DNA of 33,047 nt, from assembly GCA_018398765.1 (NCBI GenBank), contig JAHBMJ010001283.1, forward strand, positions 1 to 33,047, written 5' to 3'. The stretch comes from Chromera velia (lineage: Eukaryota > Sar > Chromeraceae). The position numbers and the translations under genes are program-made. Positions within the stretch are counted from its first letter, which is position 1. Each line of letters opens with the position of its first letter. Below are positions 1-11,794 of this stretch, in pieces. Under the pieces are notes generated by a model. The model was not told the origin of the DNA and ran no database searches. It worked only from the letters and a program-made list of their open reading frames with translations.

Positions 1-5
1 ACACA

Positions 6-70
<65 letters not shown>
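1..70. repeat. (AC)n/(AG)n microsatellite
   Basis: Alternating AC units change to AG units at about position 45. The tract continues off the left edge of the window, so its full length is unknown. Confidence 0.95.
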
Positions 71-75
<5 letters not shown>

Positions 76-253
76 CGAATGAGCTTTCATAAGTGGCCTC
101 GATGGTGTCTGCACACTTTTGAGGACAGCAGCAATAAGTTTGGAGGCCAACTACAGCGTCACCTGGCGATCTAGTCAGCACCATAGACGGAGCTGTCTCT
201 CTCTTCCTTCTTCTCTCTGTCTCTCTGTGGTTATGAATATGTCCGCGTGCATA

Positions 254-446
254 TGTGTGTGTGTGTGTGTGTGTATGTGTGTGTGTGTGTGTGTGCATGT
301 GTGTGCACGCGTGTGTGTGTGTGCGTGCGTGCGTGCATACGTGTGTGTGTGTGTGTGTATGTGTGTATGTGTGTGTGTAGGTGTATGTGTGTGTAGGTGT
401 GTGTGTGTGTAGGTGTATGTGTGTGTAGGTGTGTATGTGGGTAGGT
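254..446. repeat. Imperfect (GT)n microsatellite
   Basis: Long TG/GT tract interrupted by TATG, GCGTGC and GTAGGTGT variants. Both strands stay open through it, which creates spurious Cys/Val and His/Thr reading frames. I see no coding evidence in it. Confidence 0.95.
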
Positions 447-2300
447 GTATGGGTCTCTCTATCAGTGGTGTGTGTGCGTCGCGCACGCTTCTGCTCTTCA
501 AAAGCATTCAAACAAAGAAACAGGCGGAGCGGCATGGTTTCCAGCTCCCCCTCTTCTCCTACCCCGGTTTTGTTGACCCTTATTGTCGTGCCCATAAATA
601 ACGGGCCTCCAGAGAACGGTCGGGTCTCTTCACATACAGTTTCTTGGACGGATTCTCCTGCAGACGTCCATGCAATTATAGATCAGTGGATCGAGCAGAG
701 CGGCTTACGTGTGCGACACAAGATTCGTAATGCTCGCGGGTGTCTTCTCTGCATCTATTGGAAGTATGCATGAAGGGTACAGTTGGGCACACCTATGTCT
801 ACTCGGGGGCACTCCGCTGCATGCATGCACTCTCTGATGTCGGTAGAATGCAGGGTGCTCAGAGAGATCTCTGTGTTTTGCGATGCATCAGCGTATATAT
901 ATTGCCTGAAGCACGCAAGCAGTTTTCGAATCTCCTGCTACCCTGCTTTGCAATTTATTTTCGACATGCTCTGAAACAGCGAGATGTCAAAAAATACGTG
1001 AACATGTATATCTTCAAAGCATCTGCATGCAGAGGTACTGATGTACCATGATTCTTTCAATGGAAACGGTTCTGAATCCCTGCGGCTGGGTCTTGTCGAT
1101 GTAAATCCCCTTCTCTCCCATAAGAGGAAAAGATTTTTTTGCAAGGACGACTGGGAGCTCCAGTTGAAGCAACACCAGAGTGACGAAGGGGAGAAGACCG
1201 AGTCGGAGTGCATGGCGACAGCATTGCCTTTCTGTAGGTGTATGTCAGTCCATTACACTCTCGCTTAATCGATTGGGAAGATCCCTTGAGATGTTGTTTT
1301 GTCGGTTGATGCTGTAGAGTTCTCACCGCCTCAGATGGGACTCGGGTGGGGGGAGGTCGCTGCCGGCATTCTAGAAAAGGCGGCAAAGATCTATGCTCGA
1401 GGTCGACTCTTAATGGTCAAGAACAGTGTCTGACCTATATAGCTGTATCGCTTATGTGCACGATATACTCAAGTTCGCGCGCATGCGCGCATGCAGGGCT
1501 TGGGTTATACACATGCCTAGACACATGCAAAAGTCAGAAAAATCGGACGCCGTGAGAAGTATATCGGATCGAAACTTTAAGAAAATTTCTGTAAAAATTC
1601 TGGGTGCATGCAGGCGACCTTCAAACAATTTTGCGGGAGCGAACACCCGATAAATAAGGCTCTCATCTACTGATTCGCATGTTTCTGTAAATTTAATATT
1701 TTTAGATAGAGTGATTGTCATATTAAAGTTACAGTCTTACAAACAAAAACTTCCCATCCGAAAAATTCCTTAATTTACGTTAGAATACCAAATAATCAAA
1801 ATTTAATGCAGTATCAGTTCATAGAAGCTTTTAAACCCCCATTTATCTTAATGTCTCAAGGTTTTCATTTGTGTCCAACTTATATAATAAATAATTAAAC
1901 TATAATTTTAGTATTTTACAGTTATTTCAAATTGCCTAAACAGTGTAAGTCGACGTTTCGCGCAGACTCGCAGTGGGCCATGGGGAAACTCGAAACATAA
2001 ATCTTATATGATTGATATTCCTATCCGTATCCTAAAACATATTGAATATATGTACGATTGAATCTACTGTTCCTGCAATGTATACAACAAATCTTGAATA
2101 CAGGGGCAAATTTGTGATACAAAAAGATATGATAGTCACTAGGATAGTAAGCTCACTAAAGATGAGCTGGCGTCTTTGTTTTCTACATGCGCTGCCTCGA
2201 TGAAGTCTTCAAAAGACGTCTATCTTACAGTCACGGTCCTACTGAGCAATGAAAGTTCCCTGACTGGTCAGACTGCCCTAAACTAGGCCTCAACATTTCC
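447..2300. other. No supportable gene; AT-rich part from about 1680
   Basis: Only short frames without domain-like content or consistent splice partners are present. A 79-codon frame from the ATG at 534 is the best of them but has no recognisable family. From about 1680 to 2160 base composition becomes clearly AT-rich, unlike the coding areas. This may be old repeat or intergenic DNA. Confidence 0.5.
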
Positions 2301-2346
2301 GCTTTGTCTTGCTTTTCCGCCTTCTCCTTCACCCCCGATTCCTTCT

Positions 2347-2475
2347 CTTCCCGGCCCCGTCTTCCAACAGTTGTTTATTCCAGTCTCCCCTTCCCGGCCC
2401 CGTCTTCCAACAGTTGTTTATTCCAGTCTCCCCTTCCCGGCCCCGTCTTCCAACAGTTGTTTATTCCAGTCTCCC
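2347..2475. repeat. 43-bp minisatellite, three perfect copies
   Basis: Three identical head-to-tail 43-bp units start at 2347, 2390 and 2433. Each begins CTTCCCGGCCCCGTCTTCC and ends CCAGTCTCCC. The array lies about 410 bp beyond the stop codon of the S28 peptidase gene, in its 3' flank or 3' UTR. The absence of any difference between copies suggests recent expansion or assembly collapse. Confidence 0.95.
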
Positions 2476-2885
2476 CTGTTCCCTGCATGCATTTCTTTCC
2501 TGTGTCCTCCCTTCCTCCACTTCCTTCTTTCCCCCGACATGTCGAACAGAACACAGAAGAAAGAGGGGACGTCCCCCCGCGAGCGTCGCTCTCTCCCAGA
2601 GCGGATTCAAAGAGTTTGCTGTATGTCTGCCTGGCCCTCTCTCGCGCTCTGTGTGTGTGTGAAAGAGAGGGGGGTGGGGGGGGAGGAAGAGTGCACGCGT
2701 GCGATATGAGTCATGACTCCTTCATACTTCTTTCGTACCATCTCGAAGACCCACCCGCAGACAGAGAAAGGCGGGAGAAAGTAGAGGAAGGAATGCAAGA
2801 AAAGGGCGCCAAGGAACGCTGTGGTCGCTCCTCTTTCTCTCTCGTTGTGCACCCGCTTGTCTTGTCACTGTGTCGGCTCGATCGA

Positions 2886-4898
2886 TCAAAGAAACTCCAG
2901 TGTCTGATCCCCTCCCGCAACCCCGATGTCTCGCCCCCCCTCATGTTGTTCTTCTCCCTCAGGGGAAGTCTTCAAACCCCCACGGACGTGTTCTTCCACC
3001 CACCCCCTCAGCAGTTCCACCTCCCGCTCCCGCGCCTCCACCACGGAGGGGGGATCCGCATCGTTGGGGTCCCTCAGATCTAGATGGTGCGCCCCGTCTG
3101 CAATCAGAATCGAGGGACAGTCGGGGGAAGGCGACTCCAGAAATCCTCCGGTTGACCAGGGGTCCTGCAGACACACACAGAGACAGACAGGATGCATGGA
3201 GACACCGCGTTTCTTTCTCTTTCCCTCTCTTCTTCCTTTTTTAAAGGTACACGACAGACAAAGCCAACCAGGCAGGCAGGAAGGCATGCATGCACCCAGG
3301 CAGGCAAACAGATAATGTGGTTCTTTCTTAGACAGACTATATGACTTCTTTTTTTCCCCTTTCAGGCGGACAGACCGGTAGAAAACAGATAGGCAGGCAG
3401 AGATGGAAGGAGAGAGTACTTGTGCTTCCTACCCCTTCCCCTCCAGTCTCTTGATTCGCTCCCGTCCCCTCATGTCGCAGACAGAGAGACACTCATTCTC
3501 TGCGTCGCTCTTGCTCTCTTCATGCGCATAGGCTGGTATCAAAAACAAAAACAGGCGGAGATGTCGAAGAAAGTCGCAGAGAACCCCCCGGTTGAAAGCA
3601 GCGAGGCCGGAGTCACTCGATCAAATTTCCCTTCCTCCTTCTCATCTGTATCGTCCTTTTGCCTGCCCATCTCACAACGAGTCGGGCTTGACTGTGACAG
3701 AAAGCGCACTCTTCTCAATTAATGCACCTCCCCGTCCGAGCGAATGCAACAGACCGCCTGCCTCACTGACTGACAGACACACTGACCAAGTCGCCATTCG
3801 AGAAGATGACCTGACTACAAGAGCTCCACTCCTTCCCTGTATACCTGCAAGCAAGGGGAGAAACAACCGTCAACACCAGTATGACCGAAAGTTTTCTCAC
3901 ACCCTGAATTCCACAGCACAGAAAGGAGCACAACGAATCAGAAAAACTTTTCGAGAGAGACCCAGTCCTGTGTTTGCTCTTTTTCACTTGCTGCGATCGG
4001 TAAGTGAATTTTCTTCCTGTTGGCTGCCTTTGCCTCTCTCGGCTCTTCCCCCGCCCAATCTGTCCATCAGGCTTATTGTCCTCCAAGCAGTCAATGGATG
4101 AAATCATTTAATGAAAACGGACATATTAATAAGGTAAAATGGACCTACGACCATGCAACCTAGAATAGAATCATATTCTGTGAATGCCTGATCGGCCATG
4201 GCGCTAGGACGAACAGCACATACCTACCTCCAGGCCCAGTACGGGTCTGATCGAGTTCGGAACTTGCTCCAACACTCTTTTGTGACTGCGTCCAGACTGA
4301 AGTCGGACCGTGGGAACATGTCGGTCTCTCCGTTGCTGCCAATCGGCAGAATCTGAGACGTACAGCTCAGGTAGTCCCTGCACAAACGAAAAAGCAAACG
4401 GGGGGGGGGAAGACGGCTTCTCAATCTGGAGAGATTCTTACTTACGCCTTGGAAGTACATCTTGGAGCTTCCTTGCAAGTTGACTAGACGAAAAAGAGGG
4501 ACATGAGCGGGGGGAGTCCATGTGAAATGACGCGACACCGTACACGCGAACCACGTAGAGTAAGACAGACCGCCAGACAGATAGATCGAAAGAATGCATG
4601 ACGAGGATGCAAGGAAGGCACCCACGGAAGAGAAGTGGGAGAGGATCTGGGGGGCGCAGAGAGATAGAGGGAAGCAAAGAGACAGAGAGAGAAAAAGAGA
4701 GGCAAAAAACGAAAGAAAGAGATACAACCCCTCCAACAGACGATGCACACCCCTCGCCCCTCTCTGCCCATGATTAAGAGAAAACCAGAAGGAAAGAGAG
4801 ACACAGAAGAAGCAAAGAGGCGAGAAGGAACGAAACAAAAACCAAAAAAGGAACAAAAGGAAGAAAGCAAGAAAGAAAGAAAGAAAGAAAGAAAGGAA

Positions 4899-4934
<36 letters not shown>

Positions 4935-6841
4935 AAGAGAGAGAGAGAAAGAAAGAGAGAGAGAACAGACCATCCAGCGTCCCCGAGGACGTCAGTCTCA
5001 GAGCTGTAAGAGTCATCAAGGCATTCACCCTCCCCAACGAGTCCTGCCCTTCTGAGACCCTCCAGCACCTTCGCCCAATTTCCCTGCATCTCCTCCGGGC
5101 TTTTATCCTCCTCCTCCTCTGTCCCCTCCTCCCTCTGCTGCCCTTTCGATCTCCCAGCGACAGAGGCTTCAGAGGAACTGCGCAGCATTGCCCTCAAGCT
5201 GCCACTAACACCCCCCCTTTCCTCTTCCCCCCTCCCCGAGTCCTGAGGCCCGTTGAAGGCTGAACAGAGAGCCTTCGTGGGCCAGGCAGAGAGGGGGCCG
5301 AGGAAGGTGGCGGGATACCTGCATTCAGCCCATCGTAGTATAGACAGAGAGAAGAGAAAGCGGAGCAAGCAAGAGAAATGAAATATCGAGGTCTGCGTGG
5401 GACAAAAAAAGAAAATTTGTTTGCATGGGGAATGCGCCACAATCAATTGCAAGAAGAGCAGAGAGGAACGTCAGGATGAAAGGAAGAAAAAGAAGAAAGA
5501 AGTCAGGCGAAGCACAACAGATGGAGGAATGAGCCTCGAGAGCATTGAGGCAGAGGAGCCGCGACAATTGAGAGAAGACAACAGATACTTCCGTCCAAAC
5601 GACATGTCCCCTCCAAAGAAGAAAAAACACGGGGAGCGCAGCCAAAGGAAAGGCCTCTCTTCAGTCTCTCCTCTTGAGGCACTGACTTCTTCTGTCTCTC
5701 ACACACACAGAGGGAGAGGGAGAGAGAGAAGCGAGAGAAACGAGCAAACGTACGTATGTACGTACGTGCATGTGCGCACACACACACACGCTCACGCACA
5801 CGCACGAAGCACGCAATGCGTATTCATTGAAGACCTCACTAACTGACTTACGGATAGTCCACCATCGCCAGCTCGCCAAAGCCCTCCACAAGCCAGTCGA
5901 TCAACCTCTGCACATCTGTTCCCTCTTTTGCGCGCACTCCCTCCTTCTCACAGAGGTCGAACCCCTCATTTACGGCATCCAGGAAAGCCTTTTGCGATTC
6001 GGACGTTTTACTCACCACGCTTTGCAAGTCACTCAACGCAGTTTTCAGTTCATCCGCGCACCCCCTTTTTTTGAAGTCATCCGTGACCTTTTTGTTCCAC
6101 TCGTACTGCCCTGTCATCCCCGCGTACTGCAATACGGGCGCAGAAGCCGCCAGGGCTGCTGTGACCACCCCGGGGTATTTCAAGCGAAACCATGCACTAA
6201 GCATGCCTCCATATGATCCTCCAAGGGCTATGACTGGTGCGCTCGGGTTCTTCATCACGTCTTTCTTCAAGTGTACAATCAGTTTTGCAAAATCCTCCAA
6301 GACCTGCTCGACTGCCAGGAAGCCCAGGTTGAGCATTTTGAAGGAGGTCTTCTGATCATGAAACGGCCAGGACTTTCCGAAGTATCTGTGCTCTGCAAAG
6401 ACCACCAAGCCCTTAAATTCGTCCCTCAGTCTATGGGTTGCAAAGCCGGTGTTGTTGTAAAAGACCTCAATGTCGCCCTCATTGCCGCAGTAGAAGACCA
6501 TCGGGGCGGACCCTCCTGGTTCGTACTTAGAGTCATCGATCAAGAACCTGCATGCGGAGACAATAAATAAATTTAATGCATGCGGCCTTGCAGGAAAAGA
6601 TCGAGCCCCGAAGGGGACAAGAGGGGAAGATTAAGATTGGAACACACGAGGCCGATTGGCGTCCTTCGATGGTTGCATGCACATCAAGGATCGAGGTGGG
6701 TGGGGAAAGGAGGAGAGAAAAAGAGAGGAAAGAGAGAGCGCGGCTGAAGAAAAGGCAGGTTTGAGAGAGGGGGGTCGGGAGGGTGGGGGCTAAAGAAAGG
6801 GTGGGGAGGAGAGGAAGGGGGAAAAAGGACAGGGGAGGAGG

Positions 6842-6920
<79 letters not shown>

Positions 6921-7114
6921 GAAGGAAGGAAGGAAGGAAGGAAGGACGGAAGGAAGGAAGGAAGGAAGGAAAGAAAGAATGAAAGAAAGAAAGAAAGAAA
7001 GAAAAGAAAGAAAGAAAGAAAGAAACAGAGGGAGAGAGGGAGTCAGAGAAACACAGAGAAAGAAAAGAGAGAAGAAAAAACACTCACTCTCTCACTAACT
7101 CACTCACTCACTCT

Positions 7115-7149
<35 letters not shown>

Positions 7150-7655
7150 TCACTCACACTCACACACACACAGAGAGGGGGAGAGAGAAGACGAAAAAAA
7201 CAGAACCAGATGAGGTGGAGAGGAGGTGAAGTTGGGGGACCGATTGCAGGCTTGTATTCTGTTTCCAGGATTTTTTGTGCCTGTCCCGCTCAGAACACAC
7301 ACCGCAATTTCCAAGTTCGGTCGTCGTTCGCATTGAAATGGTCTCTGCACGCAGGAGAGAGAGGGGGCAATCTGAAAGAAATCAAATAAGCATGGACTGG
7401 GTCTACTGCTTCGGTCTGTTGTAGAACTGACACAGGTAGCTCAAACCACTTGGTCTTAGGTGAAGCCTCCTGCTGGTTGTCTTGAGTGAACTTCTGTTCT
7501 TCATGAGAAAAAGGAGAGGACGTGCTTCTCGCCCTTTCTGCCACTCGAAACACTGAGAGGGTCCGGGTGGGAAGACGATCGCCGAAGACGCGACCTGTAA
7601 GAAGTAGAGTGAATTGAACGGCCAAGAAGCTCCACAGAGCGCGCTTGCAAGGCAT
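2886..7655 (-). CDS. Serine carboxypeptidase family S28 (lysosomal Pro-X carboxypeptidase / DPP2-like), 7 exons
   Basis: Predicted secreted or lysosomal protease. Family S28 enzymes cleave beside proline: prolylcarboxypeptidase from the C-terminus, DPP2 from the N-terminus. Exons on the minus strand: 7655-7432, 7344-7303, 6547-5852, 5318-4971, 4377-4228, 3844-3787, 3164-2886. All are GT-AG, phases agree throughout, and they sum to 1797 nt (598 aa). The start ATG (7655) opens a signal peptide, MPCKRALWSFLAVQFTLLL. Family landmarks in order: WFELPVDHFN (residues about 70-79), FYCGNEGDI (about 107-115), EHRYFG (141-146), nucleophile motif GGSYGG with Ser200, LAMVDYP (about 315-321), FSNGDLDPW with Asp507, and DGAHHLDLR with His532/533. 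The catalytic triad is therefore intact. Residues about 345-405 form an acidic, Ser-rich low-complexity stretch in a region where this family is usually compact. Large microsatellites fill introns 2 and 4. Sequence alone does not decide between PRCP and DPP2 specificity. Confidence 0.93.
4862..4965. repeat. (GA)n/(GAAA)n microsatellite in intron 4 of the S28 gene
   Basis: In the sense direction this is a TC/TTTC tract that begins only a few bases after the 5' splice site GTCTGT at 4970. A looser GA-rich area continues to about 4680. Confidence 0.95.
6847..7170. repeat. Compound (GA)(GAAA)(GGAA)(CA)(CTCA) microsatellite in intron 2 of the S28 gene
   Basis: Ordered blocks: GA 6847-6880, GAAA to about 6917, GGAA to about 6968, GAAA to about 7025, then CACT/CA from 7083. 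The whole block lies inside the 755-nt second intron (7302-6548). Confidence 0.95.
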
Positions 7656-8392
7656 GGTGGAACGGTGAACAGGCGAGACGAAGAAGTGTTTACGCAGTAA
7701 GGTGGGAATGTCTCCACTTTACAAGCGGGCACCAGGTCGAACAGAATGATGTATCCTCGTTTCAGCACGTTGACAACATCACATGTCGCTAGAAGAGAAG
7801 AAAGAAACGATTGTGGTAAAGACGGTTTGACAGACGACACAGCGCCATCGTCAATCTCTCGATTCGATTGACTCCATGCATCATGCAGACTCAGTCTGCC
7901 AAGGAAAACTGACAAACCGCCAAAGAGGACGTGGCAGGATCCGGGAAAAAGTGCGCGCGCTAATTCGAAGCGCGCGAAAATCATGCATAAAAATGATATG
8001 CATGCGTATTGCATGCGTTCAAAAATTATATGCATGCATGCGTGTGCATGCGCATGCAGGAATCATGCAGGCCGGGAATCATGCAGAATTAAGTCTGACA
8101 TGCGTCCATGCAGGAGACAGACGTCCGTACTGCATACGAGCAAACTATACTAGGTCCACGTACGTCGTGCGTGTATAGACTGTACAGCGGTTTCTGGGGA
8201 CCGGGGTAATCCTGATGGATGGTTCATGCTGGCTTTTCTACGCGCGCCATACGACACCAGGTGTTCTGTTTGTCTCAAGATCAGTGCAGCACATTAGCAG
8301 CCCCCCTTCCCGCTTGGACAGGTTGGATCAGTACATATACATACGTGACCCTGGATTGACGAAATTCACTCTCTTTTGCCGGTCCCGCCGTC
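7656..8392. promoter_or_regulatory. Divergent intergenic region with TGCATGC cluster
   Basis: This 737-bp gap lies between the oppositely oriented start codons of the S28 peptidase (7655, minus) and the coiled-coil gene (8393, plus), so both promoters should be here. It holds a dense cluster of GCATGC/TGCATGC at about 7999-8058: cores at 7999, 8011, 8031 (overlapping double), 8045 and 8052, plus flanking CATGCAG copies. TGCATGC is a known cis-element and ApiAP2 binding site in apicomplexans. A role here is inferred. No TATA box could be assigned with confidence. Confidence 0.5.
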
Positions 8393-8795
8393 ATGTCACA
8401 GTGGAGACAGGCCGGCGCCAACTTGCTGGCTGCTGAGGACGACAGCGACGCATCAAGTGGGCGGGGTAGAGCTCGAAAAGGCCCAAATGATGACACAACA
8501 AAAGATGCTGAGAAGAGAAACACGAAGAAGGAGGAAAAGTGAGTCCACGACGCAGCACACTCTGCTCCCCTGTCTTCTTCCTCCTTAAGTGTGGGTCATG
8601 CACACACACAAGCTTTTCTTCCGGATTCAATTTCTTTCTTTCACGGACAATTTCTTGCAGGGACCACACGGCAGTGAAAAAGAAAATCGAGGGGTTGGAG
8701 AAAAGAATTTTGGTCCGTCCGTCAGTTAATTCGGGAAACTGCGTACACGAATGAGTAACTGAGAGAGTAAGTGAGTGAGTGCGTGCGTGTGAGTA

Positions 8796-8847
<52 letters not shown>

Positions 8848-9657
8848 TGACTGACTGACTGACTGACTGACTGACAGACTGCCATACTGACAGGCAGACT
8901 GGCAGACTAACAGACTGACTAAAAGACAGAGACAGAGACAGAGAGAGAAAGATATATGAGTGTTCAAAACCCCATGTGCATGCGCTGTCCACGTAAATGT
9001 GGTCGCATGGCTTTCAAAGCAAGTTTGCGAGCTCTCAGATTTGCGAGAGAAGGTGGGCTAATGAAAGGATAAACAACGATCCTGAAAGGCATTCCGGGCG
9101 GAAAAGAGTCCTTGAAGACCGATGGTGGTATCCACAATGAATCGCATGTAAGGGAGGCAATTGATCATTTACAGGTGTTTTCAAATATTTTTTCAGTGCC
9201 ACCTGGGGGAGTTAGATTGTGCTTTGATTTCCTTTGGCCCCTTTTGGATGGCCTTCGCAGAATTCCCTTTTGGCTCCAAGTGCTTTTTGCCTGCGTGTGC
9301 ATGAACACATCCAGACCTTGCAGTAAATCCTTACTCGGTGCAACGAATTCTGCCAATGCATGCAGGAGCTTCTTGACAGCGAGAGCAGATCTCACTTCGA
9401 GATGGCCTCGTTGCAAAGTGACCTGGAGAAAGTGAAGAAAGAAAACGCAAAGCTGCAGACCGAGGTAGGCTTGCTGCAGGGAGGTGAAACAACCTTTTGA
9501 GAGAGACAAACAAGACTTTTTGAGAATGTTCCTCAATTCGTGTGTGTGTGTGTGTGTGTGCCTGTGTGCTTCTGCCTGTCTGTGTTCGCTTTTGTCTCTG
9601 CGAGCACGGATCTCTCCAAGACTCTCTCCTGTTTCTCTGGTCTCCAATCACCAGACG

Positions 9658-9723
<66 letters not shown>

Positions 9724-10826
9724 GTGTGTGTGTCCTAACTCCCTTTTGTCCTTCTGACTTGATTTGTCTGTCTACCTTTCTGCAGAATGGCCAACTTCGA
9801 GAATACGGCTCAACTCTCGTCTCTTTTGTCCCACGCGAGTTGACTCACCTGCTTCCCCCTGCCCCCAGCGGCATTGAAGAAGGAGCCCAGGGATCCCTAG
9901 AGCACCCAGGGCTACCTCCAAAGGCGGCACCGCCAGAAGCGTCCGCGGGAGCGCAGTCGGCGAATCGACTTCTCGAGACTCAGCTTGCAGTCGCAATGGC
10001 AGAGAAAGAGAGACTGAGGGAAGAATTATCGACAGTGAGGAGAGAAGCCGGTGCGAGGGAGAAGGAGGCAGCAAGTGTTGCGACAGGACTGAGAGACACC
10101 GTATGTGAGTTGAGGGTAGAAAGAGCCGTGGCTTTAGAACAAATTCGTCATCTCCTCGGGAGGCTTGAGGAGTGCAGGAATGAGAATGGACGGTTGATTG
10201 CAACGATGAAAGCGATGGCAGAAGATGCTCTGAACACCCAGAGCTTCACGCCCTCTAGTGGTCCCTTGAGAGCCCTCGATCCCTACGGCCTCCTTTCACG
10301 GCAGCAGCAGTACAATGACAAGGAGTTCCTGGGAAGAGACACGGGGTCAGTATCGGCATCCGCTGGTACGCATGCCGACTCGAGTGGCGCCTTCAAAGCT
10401 TCGTCTGACTTTGCTACCAGGATGGGAGATCTGGCCTCACACAGTCGTCCATCTGCTCCACTTTTCTCAACCCACACACCTGTCGGGTTCTCCCGTCCGC
10501 AGACTCATCCTCGTCCCATGCAGCCTGGCTCCGGCCCCCTTTCCCATTCAGTCCGGACGGAAGACGTTGGAAGTCTTTCGACAAGACCCATGGACGCCGC
10601 CGGAAAACAGGGGCACGCGGACACAACTCTTCAAAGGCCACCAAAAAATGGGACACAGTCAGGGATTAGTGGTAGAACCGGGATGCAGGGAAGTACGTCA
10701 AATACCTTCAAATGGAACCCCAGCATTGGAGGTCCTCCAGCGTCCTCGAAAGTTGACCATGTTGCCAAAGCTACAGCGTACCAGAGAGACTTACAGCCAG
10801 CAAGAAATCGTCATATAATGTCATAG
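8393..10826 (+). CDS. Coiled-coil protein, possibly golgin-like, 4 exons, 445 aa
   Basis: Exons: 8393-8538, 8661-8712, 9366-9464, 9786-10826. They sum to 1338 nt and phases agree (2, 0, 0). The donor after exon 1 is GTGAGT, and exon 3 starts after an AATGCATGCAG acceptor. Residues 1-49 form a polar N-terminus starting MSQWRQAGANLL. Residues 50-105 (including SLQSDLEKVKKENAKLQTE) and about 159-248 (with RLLETQLAVAMAEKERLREE) are heptad-like coiled coil rich in Glu, Arg and Leu. Residues about 250-445 are Ser/Pro/Gly-rich and probably disordered, with no catalytic motif. An N-terminus of this kind ahead of coiled coil recalls golgins and TMF-type tethers, but that is resemblance, not proof. An additional exon in the 653-nt second intron cannot be excluded. 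Transcribed divergently from the S28 gene. Confidence 0.75.
8795..8950. repeat. (GA)n / (GACA)n / (GACT)n microsatellite in intron 2 of the coiled-coil gene
   Basis: A GA run passes into GACAGACA, then six or more GACT units, then degenerate CAGACT and GACAGA units. It is purine-rich on the sense strand. Confidence 0.95.
9541..9731. repeat. (GT)n, (TC)n and (TG)n tracts in intron 3 of the coiled-coil gene
   Basis: A short GT tract at 9541-9560, then a TC run from 9660 joined directly to a TG run ending about 9731. Open reading continues through the repeat and falsely extends exon 4 upstream. The real exon starts after TTTCTGCAG at 9785. Confidence 0.92.
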
Positions 10827-11794
10827 TAGTAAACGCACATCTATAAGTCTGGAACTGCAACCAAAACCAAACAGTAAAAGATAAAATTGTGGATAAATTT
10901 CTGTCAACAAACATTTTTATATAATATATGTTCTCTGCTATTACTGATGTTGTTTTAGAAAGTTGTGTTTGTTGTACTTAAATAGTAGATCTGAACTTGA
11001 AATATTGAATTTGAACAATTTAATGTCATATGTGTACACTATATTATATTATACTATAACCAAAAATAAGCTAAATGTTTTAGTAAATATTGAATCATCA
11101 TTACTTAATTGTGTGGGTCACTGCTATCTTTGCAAATCTGTGTGGGCGGTTGGCATCGATCGAGAATCTAGTCAAGAATTGATGAGTGACAACGACATCT
11201 GCAAGTACGGTGTCTCCTGACAGGAGACCTGCAAGGAAATTAGAGCGTTTCTGTCTCTCTTGAATCTCTTCAACAAGTCGGGTAACTCGGGTTAGGGTAG
11301 ACAGGCCAAGCTGTCTGAAGGTAGGTTCTTATATTACATAGCAGTGACGGAGTCCTTGAAGGAGGGAGGAAAATATGTTTTTCATTTGTTCGTGCCTCCA
11401 CCAAACCTCCCCTCCGTTCCGCAAGTCTGGACGTGCATGCCGTCCTTTCATATCTAGCGGAGCGTCACAAGCATACATGGATTTCTTCTGATCCTTATAT
11501 ATATATATATATATATATATAGTCTACTATATAATTACCGATTGGTTGTTCTGATCTTGGAATAGCTGGTTTTAGGCTGGGGTTTAAGGATTCTAAGCTT
11601 TTAAGTTAGGAATTCTTAGGTATCCCAAAGGTGTTTAGTCACTTGTGATTAAAATATATTCAATTATCCCATGAAGTGATTGAATGTGATTAAATAAAGT
11701 GATTAATTAGTCAAAGTCCAGTTTTTACTAGTCTTTCAATATTTATACCTCTGGTCATTCCAATGGTGATTTTAAATGGTGTATGCATTTTTTT
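10827..11794. other. AT-rich gene-free stretch with (TA)n
   Basis: Composition becomes strongly AT-rich just after the stop codon of the coiled-coil gene. A (TA)n tract occupies about 11497-11521, and several GTGATTA/GTGATTAAA repeats occur near 11645-11710. No credible exon was found. The 3' UTR of the upstream gene probably lies in its first few hundred bases. Confidence 0.6.

Noticed and set aside
534-773. 79-codon plus-strand frame beginning MVSSSPSS
   Set aside because: No recognisable family, no clear splice partners, and placed directly after a GT microsatellite. It is plausible as an exon but cannot be supported.
4743-5037. Lys/Glu/Arg or Leu/Ser/Phe-rich long frames over GA repeats (also at 6783-7229, 15408-15825, 22607-23501, 27327-28523)
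   Set aside because: GA, GAAA and CAGA repeats lack stop codons in most frames on both strands. These frames are repeat artefacts lying mostly in introns.
9112-9435. Plus-strand frame starting MKTDGGIHNESH
   Set aside because: It lies in intron 2 of the coiled-coil gene in a frame different from exon 3 (9366-9464), which fits its neighbours by phase and coiled-coil content.
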